Made by a program: the position numbers and the translations under genes. A DNA stretch of 64,000 nucleotides, taken from Pedobacter steynii (lineage in GTDB: Bacteria > Bacteroidota > Bacteroidia > Sphingobacteriales > Sphingobacteriaceae). The notes under the pieces are model-generated. The model was not told where the DNA came from. It was given only the letters and a program-made list of their open reading frames with translations, and searched no databases. The DNA lies in the NCBI RefSeq assembly GCF_900103665.1, contig NZ_FNGY01000004.1:248001-312000 (forward strand). The letters run 5' to 3'. Below are positions 7,384 to 15,684 of the stretch, piece by piece; position 1 is the stretch's first letter, and each line of letters begins with the position of its first letter.

Positions 7384-8610
7384 TTACTTATGCTTATTAG
7401 AAAAGACAATGAATAAGGCCAGCAGACAACTAATCGCGCCAAACAGGTAAATTGCCTGATAACTGAACCATCCCGCGATGAGGCCTGCAATCGGGCCTGC
7501 AAGCGCCAAAGAAAGGTCAAAAAACGCCGCGTAGCCTGCCAGTGCTGTTCCTCTCATCTGCGGTGCCACCTTTTTAATCGCCAGGACGCCTAAAGCAGGA
7601 AATATCAGGGAGAACCCAACACCCGTAAGCGCACAACCCAACAGTGCCATCGTTTCTGTCAATGAAAAACAGATCAACAGCTGGCCTGCAGCCTCGATGA
7701 GCAAAGACACAAGCGCTACCCTGTATCCGCCAAACTTATCGGGAAAGGAGGAGAAAAACACCCTCGTCAGAATGTACGTCGTCCCGAATATCATAAAAGC
7801 CATAGATGGGTTGCCCCAGTTTTTGGCAGCAAATAACAAGGAAATAAAGGAAGATAAACAGGCGAATCCAATAGAGGAAAAGGCCAGTCCCAATCCTTGT
7901 CCGGCGATAAGCCCGATCACTTTGTAAAACGGAGTCCTGACATGCGAGGCATCAACCGGTAAAGTTGGAAGCTGAACGGTAGAAAGCCAGCTGATGATAG
8001 AAAGTAATATTAGCCCGGCAAACACAGAAGAAAGGCCAAAAGTACTTTTCATCCATATCGCCATCGGCGCACCTATCGCTATTCCGGCGTACATGGCAAT
8101 CCCGTTCCAGGTCATCACCTTGCCCGATTTCTGGGTGCCCACCAATCCGATCCCCCAGGTTAGGGCACTGGTAATGGATAAACTCTCTGCAATACCATGA
8201 ACGATCCTCGCGAGCATGATCAGTCCTAAAGCGACTAAAGCCAGCTGACTAAAAAATGCAGCGATCAGATAGATGATACCGGATAAGATGATCAGTAGTA
8301 TTCCGATTTTACTGCTCGATTTCGGACCTTTAGTGTCGGTGAGTTTACCGGCATAAGCCCTGGTTAATAAGGTAGCTAAAAATTGTAGCCCGATCACGAC
8401 CCCTACCAGAAGGCTGTCAAATTTCAATTCGTTTTTCACAAAGCCGGGAAGTACACCGAGGGTCATCCCAATGCTGAGGTAGATGGCAAAAACCGAAACA
8501 ATGATCGGTATGATTATTTTTTGAAAACGCTGTTCCGGTGTCGTTGTGATGTGCTTGTCCCTGGTCTGATTATCCTCGATAACCAATGCAAGGTGGTTTG
8601 TTTCTGTCAT
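7384..8610 (-). CDS. MFS transporter, YhhS/arabinose-exporter-like
   Basis: A 408-residue major facilitator with about 12 membrane helices. A hydrophilic start of about 30 residues is followed by helix 1 (IIIPIIVSVFAIYLSIGMTL); the signature between helices 2 and 3 is LLTRAYAGKLTDTKGPK, a recognisable version of the GxxxDRxGRR loop. The closest types I know are YhhS-like drug or metabolite exporters. Placed between an AraC regulator and a siderophore-interacting protein, it may export or re-export a siderophore, but this is inferred from context. Confidence 0.85.
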   Translation of the reverse strand: MTETNHLALVIEDNQTRDKHITTTPEQRFQKIIIPIIVSVFAIYLSIGMTLGVLPGFVKNELKFDSLLVGVVIGLQFLATLLTRAYAGKLTDTKGPKSSSKIGILLIILSGIIYLIAAFFSQLALVALGLIMLARIVHGIAESLSITSALTWGIGLVGTQKSGKVMTWNGIAMYAGIAIGAPMAIWMKSTFGLSSVFAGLILLSIISWLSTVQLPTLPVDASHVRTPFYKVIGLIAGQGLGLAFSSIGFACLSSFISLLFAAKNWGNPSMAFMIFGTTYILTRVFFSSFPDKFGGYRVALVSLLIEAAGQLLICFSLTETMALLGCALTGVGFSLIFPALGVLAIKKVAPQMRGTALAGYAAFFDLSLALAGPIAGLIAGWFSYQAIYLFGAISCLLALFIVFSNKHK

Positions 8611-8712
8611 TTTGTAACGTATGTTATTAATTATTATACGGCTACAAAATTACAGGACAGGCTACGCTCAAAAGATAGCCAGACAAGGGTTATGATTGGA
8701 CAAATAACGGTT

Positions 8713-9558
8713 TTATGTTCCTGAAGTAGTTCTGAAAGTAAGGGCAGTCATCCCTACATGTTTCTTAAAAAACCGGGAAAAGTAGGCATGGTCTTCATAC
8801 CCCAAAGCGTAAGCGATCTGTTTGACATCAAGCGTTGTATAATACAACATTCGCTTGGCTTCCAGAATGATCTCCTGGCTAATCCAGTAACTTGCAGAGA
8901 ATCCGGTGATTTCTTTCGTGATTTCATTCAGGTAAAGTGGACTAAGGTTGAGCATTTCAGCATAATCTTTCACTTGCTTCAGGACACTATATTTTTCAGC
9001 TACCAGTTTTTTAAACCGGATCACGGTGTTGTATTTTTGTCCACCGATCACATGTGTAATATGTTGTCCTTTTAGAATGCTGGAAGCGATCAATGAAGTG
9101 AGGCTGTCTGTAAGCGAACTGATCAGCTTTTCGCGCAATGGAACCAAAACATTACCGACTACCTCCTCCAACAAAGGCACCAGCTTAAATACCGCATCAT
9201 CTTTTTCAACGGCAGCCATTTGCCCTGCATTAAAATAGGCGCTAAAAATGTCCCTGCTCTGTACAGAAAGTAAACTCGTGTCTGCAAATAACATCCAGCC
9301 CTGAGCATCGTCATAATTTAAGTACCGGTGTACCTGTCCGGGAGCAACGAAACACAGGGAGGCCCCGAGTATGGATACTTCCTTAAAATCCACTTCCAGT
9401 AGCATCGAGCCCGCCTGTTGAATAATGAACATATAGTGATCATCCCGATGGGGCATTTGATAAGGTTCGATATTATTGCTGATCGGATGAATCTCGATAC
9501 CATTTTCTTCCAGTTCGGCTACATGTATGGGGATGGATTGTTTTTTCATAAACTGCAA
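8713..9558 (-). CDS. AraC family transcriptional regulator
   Basis: The 281-residue protein has a cupin-like N-terminal sensing domain (residues about 15-140, with MPHRDDHYMFIIQQAG and the LCFVAPGQVHRY strand) and two C-terminal helix-turn-helix units in residues about 180-280, ending with the AraC signature KQIAYALGYEDHAYFSRFFKKHVGMT. It is followed 102 bp later by the MFS gene, which it may control along with the siderophore-interacting protein. It is divergent from a second AraC gene, with start codons about 25 bp apart, so one short region must serve both promoters. Confidence 0.9.
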   Translation of the reverse strand: MQFMKKQSIPIHVAELEENGIEIHPISNNIEPYQMPHRDDHYMFIIQQAGSMLLEVDFKEVSILGASLCFVAPGQVHRYLNYDDAQGWMLFADTSLLSVQSRDIFSAYFNAGQMAAVEKDDAVFKLVPLLEEVVGNVLVPLREKLISSLTDSLTSLIASSILKGQHITHVIGGQKYNTVIRFKKLVAEKYSVLKQVKDYAEMLNLSPLYLNEITKEITGFSASYWISQEIILEAKRMLYYTTLDVKQIAYALGYEDHAYFSRFFKKHVGMTALTFRTTSGT

Positions 9559-9583
9559 AATTAATCATTTACTTTTACCTGAA

Positions 9584-10432
9584 ATGAAATTACACCTCAC
9601 TGATTCAAATTCTGGTGGCCACCTGCTACTCCTAAACTCGGAGCAATATTTTGACCGGCTGTTCTATAGCAAAGACCGCGACAATAAATATTTCACGATC
9701 GTCTGGAACCGTGCTGAGCAGCAGGTAGTCACTATTGATGGGGAAGAAATGGTCTTTCCGGCACAATCTGTTTTACCGCTGATGTTCAATCAGTCGTTCT
9801 TTTTTGATCGCAGTGCAGATGTCGTAGCCTGGCAATTCAACAGGGAGTTTTACTGTATGATAGACCATGATTCGGAAGTCAGCTGTGTAGGCTTTCTATT
9901 TGCGATAGGTCAAAACTTATTCATCAATCTGAACGAAGCTGCGCAGGAAAAAATGTTGTTATTGCTCAATATGTTTATTTCCGAAATGAACACTTCCGAC
10001 AATGTCCAGAACGATATGCTCATCATGTTATTAAAAAGACTGATCATTACGGTGACCCAGCTGGCCAAATCAGAATACCTCCCGGATCCCAAAATGCAGA
10101 GCGACAGGTTCAACATCATCCGTAAATTCAACCTCTTGGTAGAAGGCAATTTTCACAATGAGCATTCCGTTAATTTCTATGCGCAACAACTCAACAGATC
10201 CCCCAAAACATTGTCAAACCTATTTGCCTTATTTCAGCAAAAAACACCCATCCAGATCATCCAGGAACGCATCATTATAGAAGCAAAAAGGCTATTGTAC
10301 TACACAGACAAGTCTTCCAAGGAAATCACCTATGAGCTTGGATTTGAAGATCCTGCTTATTTCAGTAATTTCTTCAAAAAACACACCTCCTACTCTCCCA
10401 TTGGCTACAGAAATAAAAAGCAAATCGCGTAA
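9584..10432 (+). CDS. AraC family transcriptional regulator
   Basis: From ATG 9584 the product is 282 residues and starts MKLHLTDSNSGGHLLLLNSE. The longer frame from 9527 would overlap the start of the divergent AraC gene and was not chosen. The N-terminal half is a cupin-like effector domain; residues about 175-280 hold the two AraC helix-turn-helix units, ending SSKEITYELGFEDPAYFSNF. It is followed 104 bp downstream by a secreted alpha/beta hydrolase gene, a plausible target. This pairing of an AraC regulator with an esterase-like hydrolase is common in Pedobacter relatives. Confidence 0.88.
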   Translation: MKLHLTDSNSGGHLLLLNSEQYFDRLFYSKDRDNKYFTIVWNRAEQQVVTIDGEEMVFPAQSVLPLMFNQSFFFDRSADVVAWQFNREFYCMIDHDSEVSCVGFLFAIGQNLFINLNEAAQEKMLLLLNMFISEMNTSDNVQNDMLIMLLKRLIITVTQLAKSEYLPDPKMQSDRFNIIRKFNLLVEGNFHNEHSVNFYAQQLNRSPKTLSNLFALFQQKTPIQIIQERIIIEAKRLLYYTDKSSKEITYELGFEDPAYFSNFFKKHTSYSPIGYRNKKQIA

Positions 10433-10536
10433 GGGAAAAAATTACAATCTAATAGGAAGTATGTCTATTACCTGAGGCCTCATTTCGCCCCATCTTTGTA
10501 TTGTTGATCCGAACAAAAAACTCAACGCTAAAAAAG

Positions 10537-11331
10537 ATGAAAACTCTAAATCTAAAAAACAAAATCAAAACTGGTTTATTAGCAACAACAGTTGCAATCG
10601 CTTCAGTAGCAGGTACAGTGAATGAAGTAAACGCTCAGGAAATAAAAAATGTGGTATTGGTACATGGAGCATTTGCAGATGGCTCAGGATATAAAGCATT
10701 GTATACTGTGCTTACAAAAAAAGGATACCATGTAACTGTAGTGCAAAACCCTTTATCCTCTCTTGAAGATGATGTAAAAGCAACTCAAGTTGTTTTAGAT
10801 AAACAAGATGGCCCGGTAATTCTGGCAGGACACTCCTGGGGTGGAACAGTAATTACTGAAGCAGGAAATCACCCAAAAGTAGCGGCGCTGGTCTACATCG
10901 CAGCATTCCAGCCGGACAATGGGGAGTCGACGATACAATGGCTTCAAACCGCTCCTCCAGCGCCGGAAAACGGAGTTCTTGCTCCGGACGATAAAGGAAT
11001 CGTTTATTATGACAAAGCAAAATTCCACAAAGGTTTCGCTGCCGACATCAGTAAGGAAGAAGCAGATTTCATGTACGCTTCACAAGGGGCCTTTTACGCA
11101 AAAGGATTCATCACACCGGTTACCCATGCAGCCTGGAGAGATAAACCTGCCTATGGCTTGATCGCTACAGAAGATAAAAGTATTGCTCCGGAGATTCAAC
11201 ATGCGATGTACAAACGCTCCAATACGAAAGTGACAGAAGTAAAAGGAAGCCACGTGATCTTCATGTCGCAACCAGAAAAAGTAGCCAGCGTAATTATCGA
11301 AGCGGCAAAAAAAGGCGTACAGAAAAAATAA
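10537..11331 (+). CDS. Secreted alpha/beta hydrolase (esterase-like)
   Basis: I place the start at ATG 10537, giving 264 residues with a clear signal peptide (KMKTLNLKNK then LLATTVAIASVAGTV, ending near VNAQE). The fold is the small HNL/MenH/EstC-type hydrolase: oxyanion region VLVHGAFADGSGY, nucleophile elbow GHSWGG (Ser about 102), a late acidic residue near IATEDKSIAPEIQ, and the catalytic His in KGSHVIFMSQP. Relatives hydrolyse small esters. A cap domain is present between strands 6 and 7. The upstream AraC gene may regulate it; a terminator-like hairpin closes the gene. Confidence 0.88.
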   Translation: MKTLNLKNKIKTGLLATTVAIASVAGTVNEVNAQEIKNVVLVHGAFADGSGYKALYTVLTKKGYHVTVVQNPLSSLEDDVKATQVVLDKQDGPVILAGHSWGGTVITEAGNHPKVAALVYIAAFQPDNGESTIQWLQTAPPAPENGVLAPDDKGIVYYDKAKFHKGFAADISKEEADFMYASQGAFYAKGFITPVTHAAWRDKPAYGLIATEDKSIAPEIQHAMYKRSNTKVTEVKGSHVIFMSQPEKVASVIIEAAKKGVQKK

Positions 11332-11360
11332 CATCCATATTTAATCCCCCCTTAATGATA

Positions 11361-11395
11361 AAGAGGAACTTATGCAAAAATGCTAAGTTCCTCTT
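11361..11395. terminator. Bidirectional terminator between hydrolase and META lipoprotein
   Basis: AAGAGGAACTTA (11361-11372) pairs with TAAGTTCCTCTT (11384-11395) around an 11-nt loop. It lies between converging genes and is flanked by short T- or A-rich runs on both sides. Confidence 0.75.
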
Positions 11396-11434
11396 CTTAT
11401 GTTTAAGTCTTTTGACTCTTACGTTTAAGCCTTG

Positions 11435-11890
11435 TTATTTTACCGCTTTAAAGCGTGCCAATGGAGCCATTCTGGCTTTGTTTAAAGACAGATTATCTCC
11501 GCTAAGACTATAATTATCGGCGGTGATCAAAGCTTTGCTCAGCTCCTGTTCAACCTCCATATTTTCACAAGCCATCATCGTAGACATGCCTTGAGCGAAT
11601 TTTATTCTTCCGTTATTTTCCAGCGTAAACTCACCTCCTATTCCATTACAACCTCCGGAAGCCGAATAACGGCTATCGCTTTTTTGAAGTAAAAGAAACG
11701 GTTCTTTGCCATTTACTTTATCAGCTACCGGCTTACCTGCAAGTTCCACCAGTTTCCATCTCCGGTCGGTGATAACATTGCTTTGTTTCGCGTCTTCTGC
11801 TGTTTGTTCTTTAGCAGTTTTTTTAAAGATGCTACAGGCACTCAAAGAGAGTACGCATAAGCCTAAGGTAATGTATTGGGTTGATCTCAT
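11435..11890 (-). CDS. META domain (HslJ-like) lipoprotein
   Basis: The 151-residue product has a lipoprotein signal (GLCVLSLSACSIF, lipid on the Cys of LSAC) and one META/DUF306 domain: RRWKLVELAGKPV, the SGGCNGIGGEFTLE core and AQGMSTMMACENMEVEQ, ending SLNKARMAPLARF. META proteins such as E. coli HslJ are envelope proteins linked to stress or drug resistance, with no enzymatic activity shown. The GGCNxxxG and MACxxxxxE motifs are intact. Single-gene unit on the minus strand. Confidence 0.85.
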   Translation of the reverse strand: MRSTQYITLGLCVLSLSACSIFKKTAKEQTAEDAKQSNVITDRRWKLVELAGKPVADKVNGKEPFLLLQKSDSRYSASGGCNGIGGEFTLENNGRIKFAQGMSTMMACENMEVEQELSKALITADNYSLSGDNLSLNKARMAPLARFKAVK

Positions 11891-11983
11891 AACAGTATAA
11901 ATTAAGGATGAAAAGCAATTAATAGCTACAAATTAACAAATTTTCAGCACAATACTCACCCTAACTGCAGCACAATATTCATT

Positions 11984-13363
11984 CTAAATGCCACTCACTT
12001 CTTTAGTGGTTTTCGGTTGCACCCAAACTGATTCTTTAATCACGATTTTCCCCTGATCATTTACAAACTTTGCCTGCCACAAAATTTTCTTTTTCCCGTT
12101 ATTAATTAAGGTCGTTTTCTTATTTCCGTCATGCTTTACCGTGATCAGCGTATTCAATACAGGAACATCTCTTAGTTCTGACCTGCTATCTGATTTCCCA
12201 CGATATAAAGTGCTGATCTGGTTAATCCTTGCATCAGCTTCCAGTCCCATCAAACCTTCTACAAAACCCTTAACCACGCCAAAAGACACCTCCGGATATT
12301 CCCTTCTTTTCGTCGCAGGATCTGTTAAATGCAGCATATAACCATAAGCCTTTTCTACCTGTCCGTTCTGATACATGATCAATGGAAAATAAGACAGATT
12401 TTCTACATTCCAGTCCCTGGATAGCAAACGCTGTATGGTCTTTTCCTTTCTCTCCCCTTCTTTTAAAGCGTCAAACCACAACAAGAATGTTTCTCCTTCA
12501 TCCATCCCAAACTTGTGGTCACTAGTATAAAACGTGTGGTATCGCGAAGCGGAATCATTCCACCAGAATGCATCAATGCTCTTCTGATAAGCGAGGGCTT
12601 TTTTCCTGTATAACTTTGCTTTTTGATGTTGTCCTTTTACCTCCAGTATCTCCGCATAGGAGCTCAGGCCACGGTATAATGCAGCCACCAGATCCACCCC
12701 CATTTTGATATTCGGAAGACCTTCTGTATAAGAAGGTAAACCACGGCACCTGTGAAAGGCATCCTGTTCATTAAAAGGAACCGCAGCATTTGGATGAGTA
12801 GGTCTGCTCAAAAGAGAATCTACCTGTAATACCCAACTATCAATATAATCGCTGACAGATTTTTCCTGAAAATTCACAAAATCTGCTCCTTTAATGTACT
12901 CTTCATCGCCCGTCCATAAATACAGTTTCCAACTTGCAGTGATGATGTCAAAATTTGCATTCAGGTTATACCAGAATTCCTTGTCATTCCGATAGTCCTC
13001 AACAGCCGGTTTTCCGAAATGGTTGATCTCCCAATAAGAACACCAATCTTTTGAGGCGGAGATTCCTTTAACAAAAAGCCGGAACATGTTTTTGTTCTCC
13101 TTATTTAATCCCAATGCCTCAGCACCGAGACTCTGATGTGCAACATCCCGCATGCAAAACGCAGAACGTGGTGGCAATGCCGATTCATACCATGGGCCTA
13201 CCGGATCTCCAGGTTTACCTTTATAGCTTAAAGCCATTTCTTTTGCCCTTACAAAGGCAGTTTCCAGTGCCGGATCGGATGATTTAAAAGTTACGCCGCT
13301 ATGCTGTGCATACGCACTACAATAAAGGCAAATCAAAAAACAGAGCGAAAACATTTTTTTCAT
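11984..13363 (-). CDS. Secreted six-hairpin glycosidase-like protein
   Basis: ATG 13363 gives 459 residues with a signal peptide (MKKMFSLCFLICLYCSAYAQ). The longer frame from 13441 adds 26 polar residues before it and crosses an inverted repeat, so it was rejected. The body is helical and rich in aromatic and acidic residues: PRSAFCMRDVAHQ, DWCSYWEINHFGKP, FWYNLNANFDIITASWKLYLWTGD, and NEQDAFHRCRGLPSYTEG. This is the look of an (alpha/alpha)6 barrel glycosidase. I cannot assign a GH number. The gene follows the LacI gene on the same strand, so it probably belongs to the inositol or sugar regulon beside it. Confidence 0.6.
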   Translation of the reverse strand: MKKMFSLCFLICLYCSAYAQHSGVTFKSSDPALETAFVRAKEMALSYKGKPGDPVGPWYESALPPRSAFCMRDVAHQSLGAEALGLNKENKNMFRLFVKGISASKDWCSYWEINHFGKPAVEDYRNDKEFWYNLNANFDIITASWKLYLWTGDEEYIKGADFVNFQEKSVSDYIDSWVLQVDSLLSRPTHPNAAVPFNEQDAFHRCRGLPSYTEGLPNIKMGVDLVAALYRGLSSYAEILEVKGQHQKAKLYRKKALAYQKSIDAFWWNDSASRYHTFYTSDHKFGMDEGETFLLWFDALKEGERKEKTIQRLLSRDWNVENLSYFPLIMYQNGQVEKAYGYMLHLTDPATKRREYPEVSFGVVKGFVEGLMGLEADARINQISTLYRGKSDSRSELRDVPVLNTLITVKHDGNKKTTLINNGKKKILWQAKFVNDQGKIVIKESVWVQPKTTKEVSGI

Positions 13364-13396
13364 TGGAATATATTTGTCTTTAATGGTGATGAAGCG

Positions 13397-13444
13397 ATCA
13401 TGATCTTGGCATTCATTTCGTTGTGTAATCTGTAAGATCATGAT
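13397..13444. repeat. 11-bp inverted repeat in the leader of the glycosidase-like gene
   Basis: ATCATGATCTT (13397-13407) and AAGATCATGAT (13434-13444) are perfect reverse complements 26 bp apart. They lie 34-81 bp upstream of the chosen start, so they could form a hairpin in the mRNA leader or a paired operator. Confidence 0.5.
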
Positions 13445-13474
13445 GGTTTCATATGTCTAATTTAAGGAGTTTAT

Positions 13475-14491
13475 CTAAACCGATGAGGACGTGGAATTCC
13501 TCACAAAAAGCTGAGAAGGAACAACCGTACTTTCTTCGCTCAATACCAGGTACTTTTTCTTCAATGCTTTAAACAGAATACCAGCGGCCAATTCCCCCAT
13601 TTCAAATGCAGGCTGGGTAATCGTCGTTAAGGAAGGGTTTAGTATGGCAACTGTAGAATCGTTAGAGAAAGAAACCACTTTAACATCCTGGGGAATCCGA
13701 AGGCCCAATTCCATACAGACCAGATAAATATCAGTCGTCATTTTACTTACCGTCGCCACAATACCATCGGGCCTGTCTACCTCCCTAAACACCTTTCTGA
13801 GCTGTTCAAAATTTTCAACAGAATCTTCCCCATAGTCAATAATCGAGGCCGGATCACCTTCCCTTCCGTTTTCCAGCAATGCCTGCTGATACCCTTGAAT
13901 TCTTTTAGAATTGATCGATAAGGATTCTGAGATGGACAGGATGGCAATCTTTTTACAACCACTGTCTATCAAATGCTGAGTGGCCTGATAACCGCATTCC
14001 TCATCATTTGTGGTGATCTTTGCCGTATCAATTTCTTCACAGACCCGATCAAAAAAGACCATTGGCACCATCTTATTCAAAGATTTGAGGTGATCAAAAG
14101 TATCGGTTTTCATGGTAACGGACATGATGACACCATCCACCCGTCCCGATTCCAGGTCCTTTAAAAGTGTCTTTTCACGCTCAAAAGATTCATGGGTAAG
14201 GTAAATCAGCGCATGATAACCATTCGCAATGGCTACTGCTTCAATGCCGTTTAAAGCTAAGGAGAAGAAACTATCAGCCACTTCCGGAATCACTACCGCA
14301 ATGGTATTGCTTTTCTTTTCCCGTAAGCTTCCCGCATAGGGATGCGGTACATAATTCAAAGCGGCCGCCAATTCCAACACGCGTTTTTTAGTACCCTCAC
14401 TAATCTCGTGGCTATCCCTTAAAGCTTTTGACACGGCAGCAGTTGACAAATTCAATTCCTTAGCCAACATTTTAATGGTGATGTTACCCAT
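13475..14491 (-). CDS. LacI family transcriptional regulator
   Basis: From ATG 14491 the protein is 338 residues and opens with the LacI headpiece ITIKMLAKELNLSTAAVSKA, then LRDSHEISEGTKKRVLELA and the hinge NYVPHPYAGSLR. Residues about 60-335 are a periplasmic-binding-protein-like sugar sensor (IAVVIPEVADSFFSLALNG, DGVIMSV, MVFFDRVCE, GYQATQHLIDSGCKKIAIL). A longer frame from 14548 is possible but adds a TTGGTTAAT-type repeat region and starts at the edge of the operator. Divergent from myo-inositol oxygenase and next to a glycosidase-like gene, it is likely the local regulator of both. Confidence 0.9.
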   Translation of the reverse strand: MGNITIKMLAKELNLSTAAVSKALRDSHEISEGTKKRVLELAAALNYVPHPYAGSLREKKSNTIAVVIPEVADSFFSLALNGIEAVAIANGYHALIYLTHESFEREKTLLKDLESGRVDGVIMSVTMKTDTFDHLKSLNKMVPMVFFDRVCEEIDTAKITTNDEECGYQATQHLIDSGCKKIAILSISESLSINSKRIQGYQQALLENGREGDPASIIDYGEDSVENFEQLRKVFREVDRPDGIVATVSKMTTDIYLVCMELGLRIPQDVKVVSFSNDSTVAILNPSLTTITQPAFEMGELAAGILFKALKKKYLVLSEESTVVPSQLFVRNSTSSSV

Positions 14492-14547
14492 TTTACTAAA
14501 GATACTTTGGTTAATAGATAGTTTGGTTAATTTGGTTAGGTTGACCA

Positions 14548-14569
14548 TTTACTTAATCGGTTAAGTAAA
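14548..14569. promoter_or_regulatory. Palindromic LacI-type operator
   Basis: TTTACTTAA (14548-14556) and TTAAGTAAA (14561-14569) flank TCGG, giving the AAnCGnTT centre expected for a LacI-family site. It lies between lacI-like and myo-inositol oxygenase genes, next to three TTGGTT direct repeats (14505-14540). Confidence 0.65.
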
Positions 14570-14664
14570 TAAATCCGGCTAGAACTGAGTATCTACCCTT
14601 TCAAAACTACAACTTTAATACTATAAACGGACTGAATTAACAATTAAGATTAATCTGCAATCCT

Positions 14665-15555
14665 ATGAATACTAACCAAATCAATTCCGCAGCGAAAGAC
14701 AATAGTCCCTTAGAGAACTTAGATGAATGGGAACACGACGTGTTGAACCGTTATCCGGATCCTGCTGAAATCAACAAAGAAAAAAAAGAAGAAGAATTCA
14801 GAAATTATGAAGAAACGGTAAAAGATGGGGTAAAAGAATTTTACCGGCTCAACCATACCTACCAGACTTATGATTTCGTGATTCAGAAAAAAGCAGACTA
14901 CCTGAAATTCGATAAAAAAGAAATGCCGATCTGGAAAGCTTTCGATTTTTTAAATGAACTGGTAGACGATTCTGATCCGGATACAGACTTAGATCAGATG
15001 CAGCACCTCCTTCAAACCTCTGAAGCCATCAGAAATGACGGACATCCCGATTGGATGGTCTTGGTAGGCCTGATTCACGACATGGGAAAGGTGCTTTGCT
15101 TATTTGGTGAGCCGCAATGGGCAGTAGTAGGTGATACTTTTCCGGTAGGATGCGCCTATTCTGATAAAATTGTTTTTCCTGAATTTTTCAGTCAGAATCC
15201 GGATTTCAACAATGAAACTTATCAAAGCAAATTGGGTGTTTACAAAGAAAACTGCGGTTTGGATCAGGTCCATATGTCCTGGGGTCATGATGAATATGTA
15301 TACCATATGATGAAAGACTATATCCCTGAACCAGGTTTATACATGCTTCGTTACCACTCTTTCTATGCCCAGCACCGGGAACACGCTTACGATCACCTGA
15401 TGAATGAAAAAGATCATGAAATGTTTAAATGGGTGGACCTGTTTAACCCTTACGATCTCTACTCCAAGAACCCCAACCAAAAAAGCTGGGAGGAACTGAA
15501 GCCTTATTATCAGGCATTGGTGAGCAAATACCTTCCGCTTACACTGAAATTCTAG
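14665..15555 (+). CDS. myo-Inositol oxygenase
   Basis: The 296-residue cytoplasmic protein is a clear myo-inositol oxygenase, the di-iron enzyme that cleaves myo-inositol with O2 to D-glucuronate. Metal ligands of the HD-like fold are visible: LLQTSEAIRNDGHPDWMVLV, the LIHDMGKVL motif, SWGHDEYVYHMM and LRYHSFYAQHREHAYDHLM. The family's FRNYEE and SDPDTDLDQMQHLLQT segments are present near residues 45 and 110. It is followed by a sodium/solute symporter on the same strand. The LacI operator 95 bp upstream suggests sugar- or inositol-controlled expression. Confidence 0.95.
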   Translation: MNTNQINSAAKDNSPLENLDEWEHDVLNRYPDPAEINKEKKEEEFRNYEETVKDGVKEFYRLNHTYQTYDFVIQKKADYLKFDKKEMPIWKAFDFLNELVDDSDPDTDLDQMQHLLQTSEAIRNDGHPDWMVLVGLIHDMGKVLCLFGEPQWAVVGDTFPVGCAYSDKIVFPEFFSQNPDFNNETYQSKLGVYKENCGLDQVHMSWGHDEYVYHMMKDYIPEPGLYMLRYHSFYAQHREHAYDHLMNEKDHEMFKWVDLFNPYDLYSKNPNQKSWEELKPYYQALVSKYLPLTLKF

Positions 15556-15575
15556 CCCTGAGCTAATCCCCCCTG

Positions 15576-15608
15576 CTGTTGTACGAAAACGCCACATTCG
15601 TGCAACAG
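15576..15608 (+). terminator. Hairpin between inositol oxygenase and symporter genes
   Basis: CTGTTGTACGAA pairs with TTCGTGCAACAG (one G-T pair) around a 9-nt loop. No T run follows, so it more likely processes or attenuates a shared transcript than ends it. Confidence 0.45.
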
Positions 15609-15684
15609 TTAAGCATTTTGTGAGCGATCACAATGTATACTGAATCCCCACAACGCCAAATATAAATAGAGAGCAGCCTAAACC

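Noticed and set aside
9527..9583. Upstream extension of the second AraC gene
   Set aside because: It would overlap the start of the divergent AraC gene and lacks family similarity; ATG 9584 begins a normal N-terminus.
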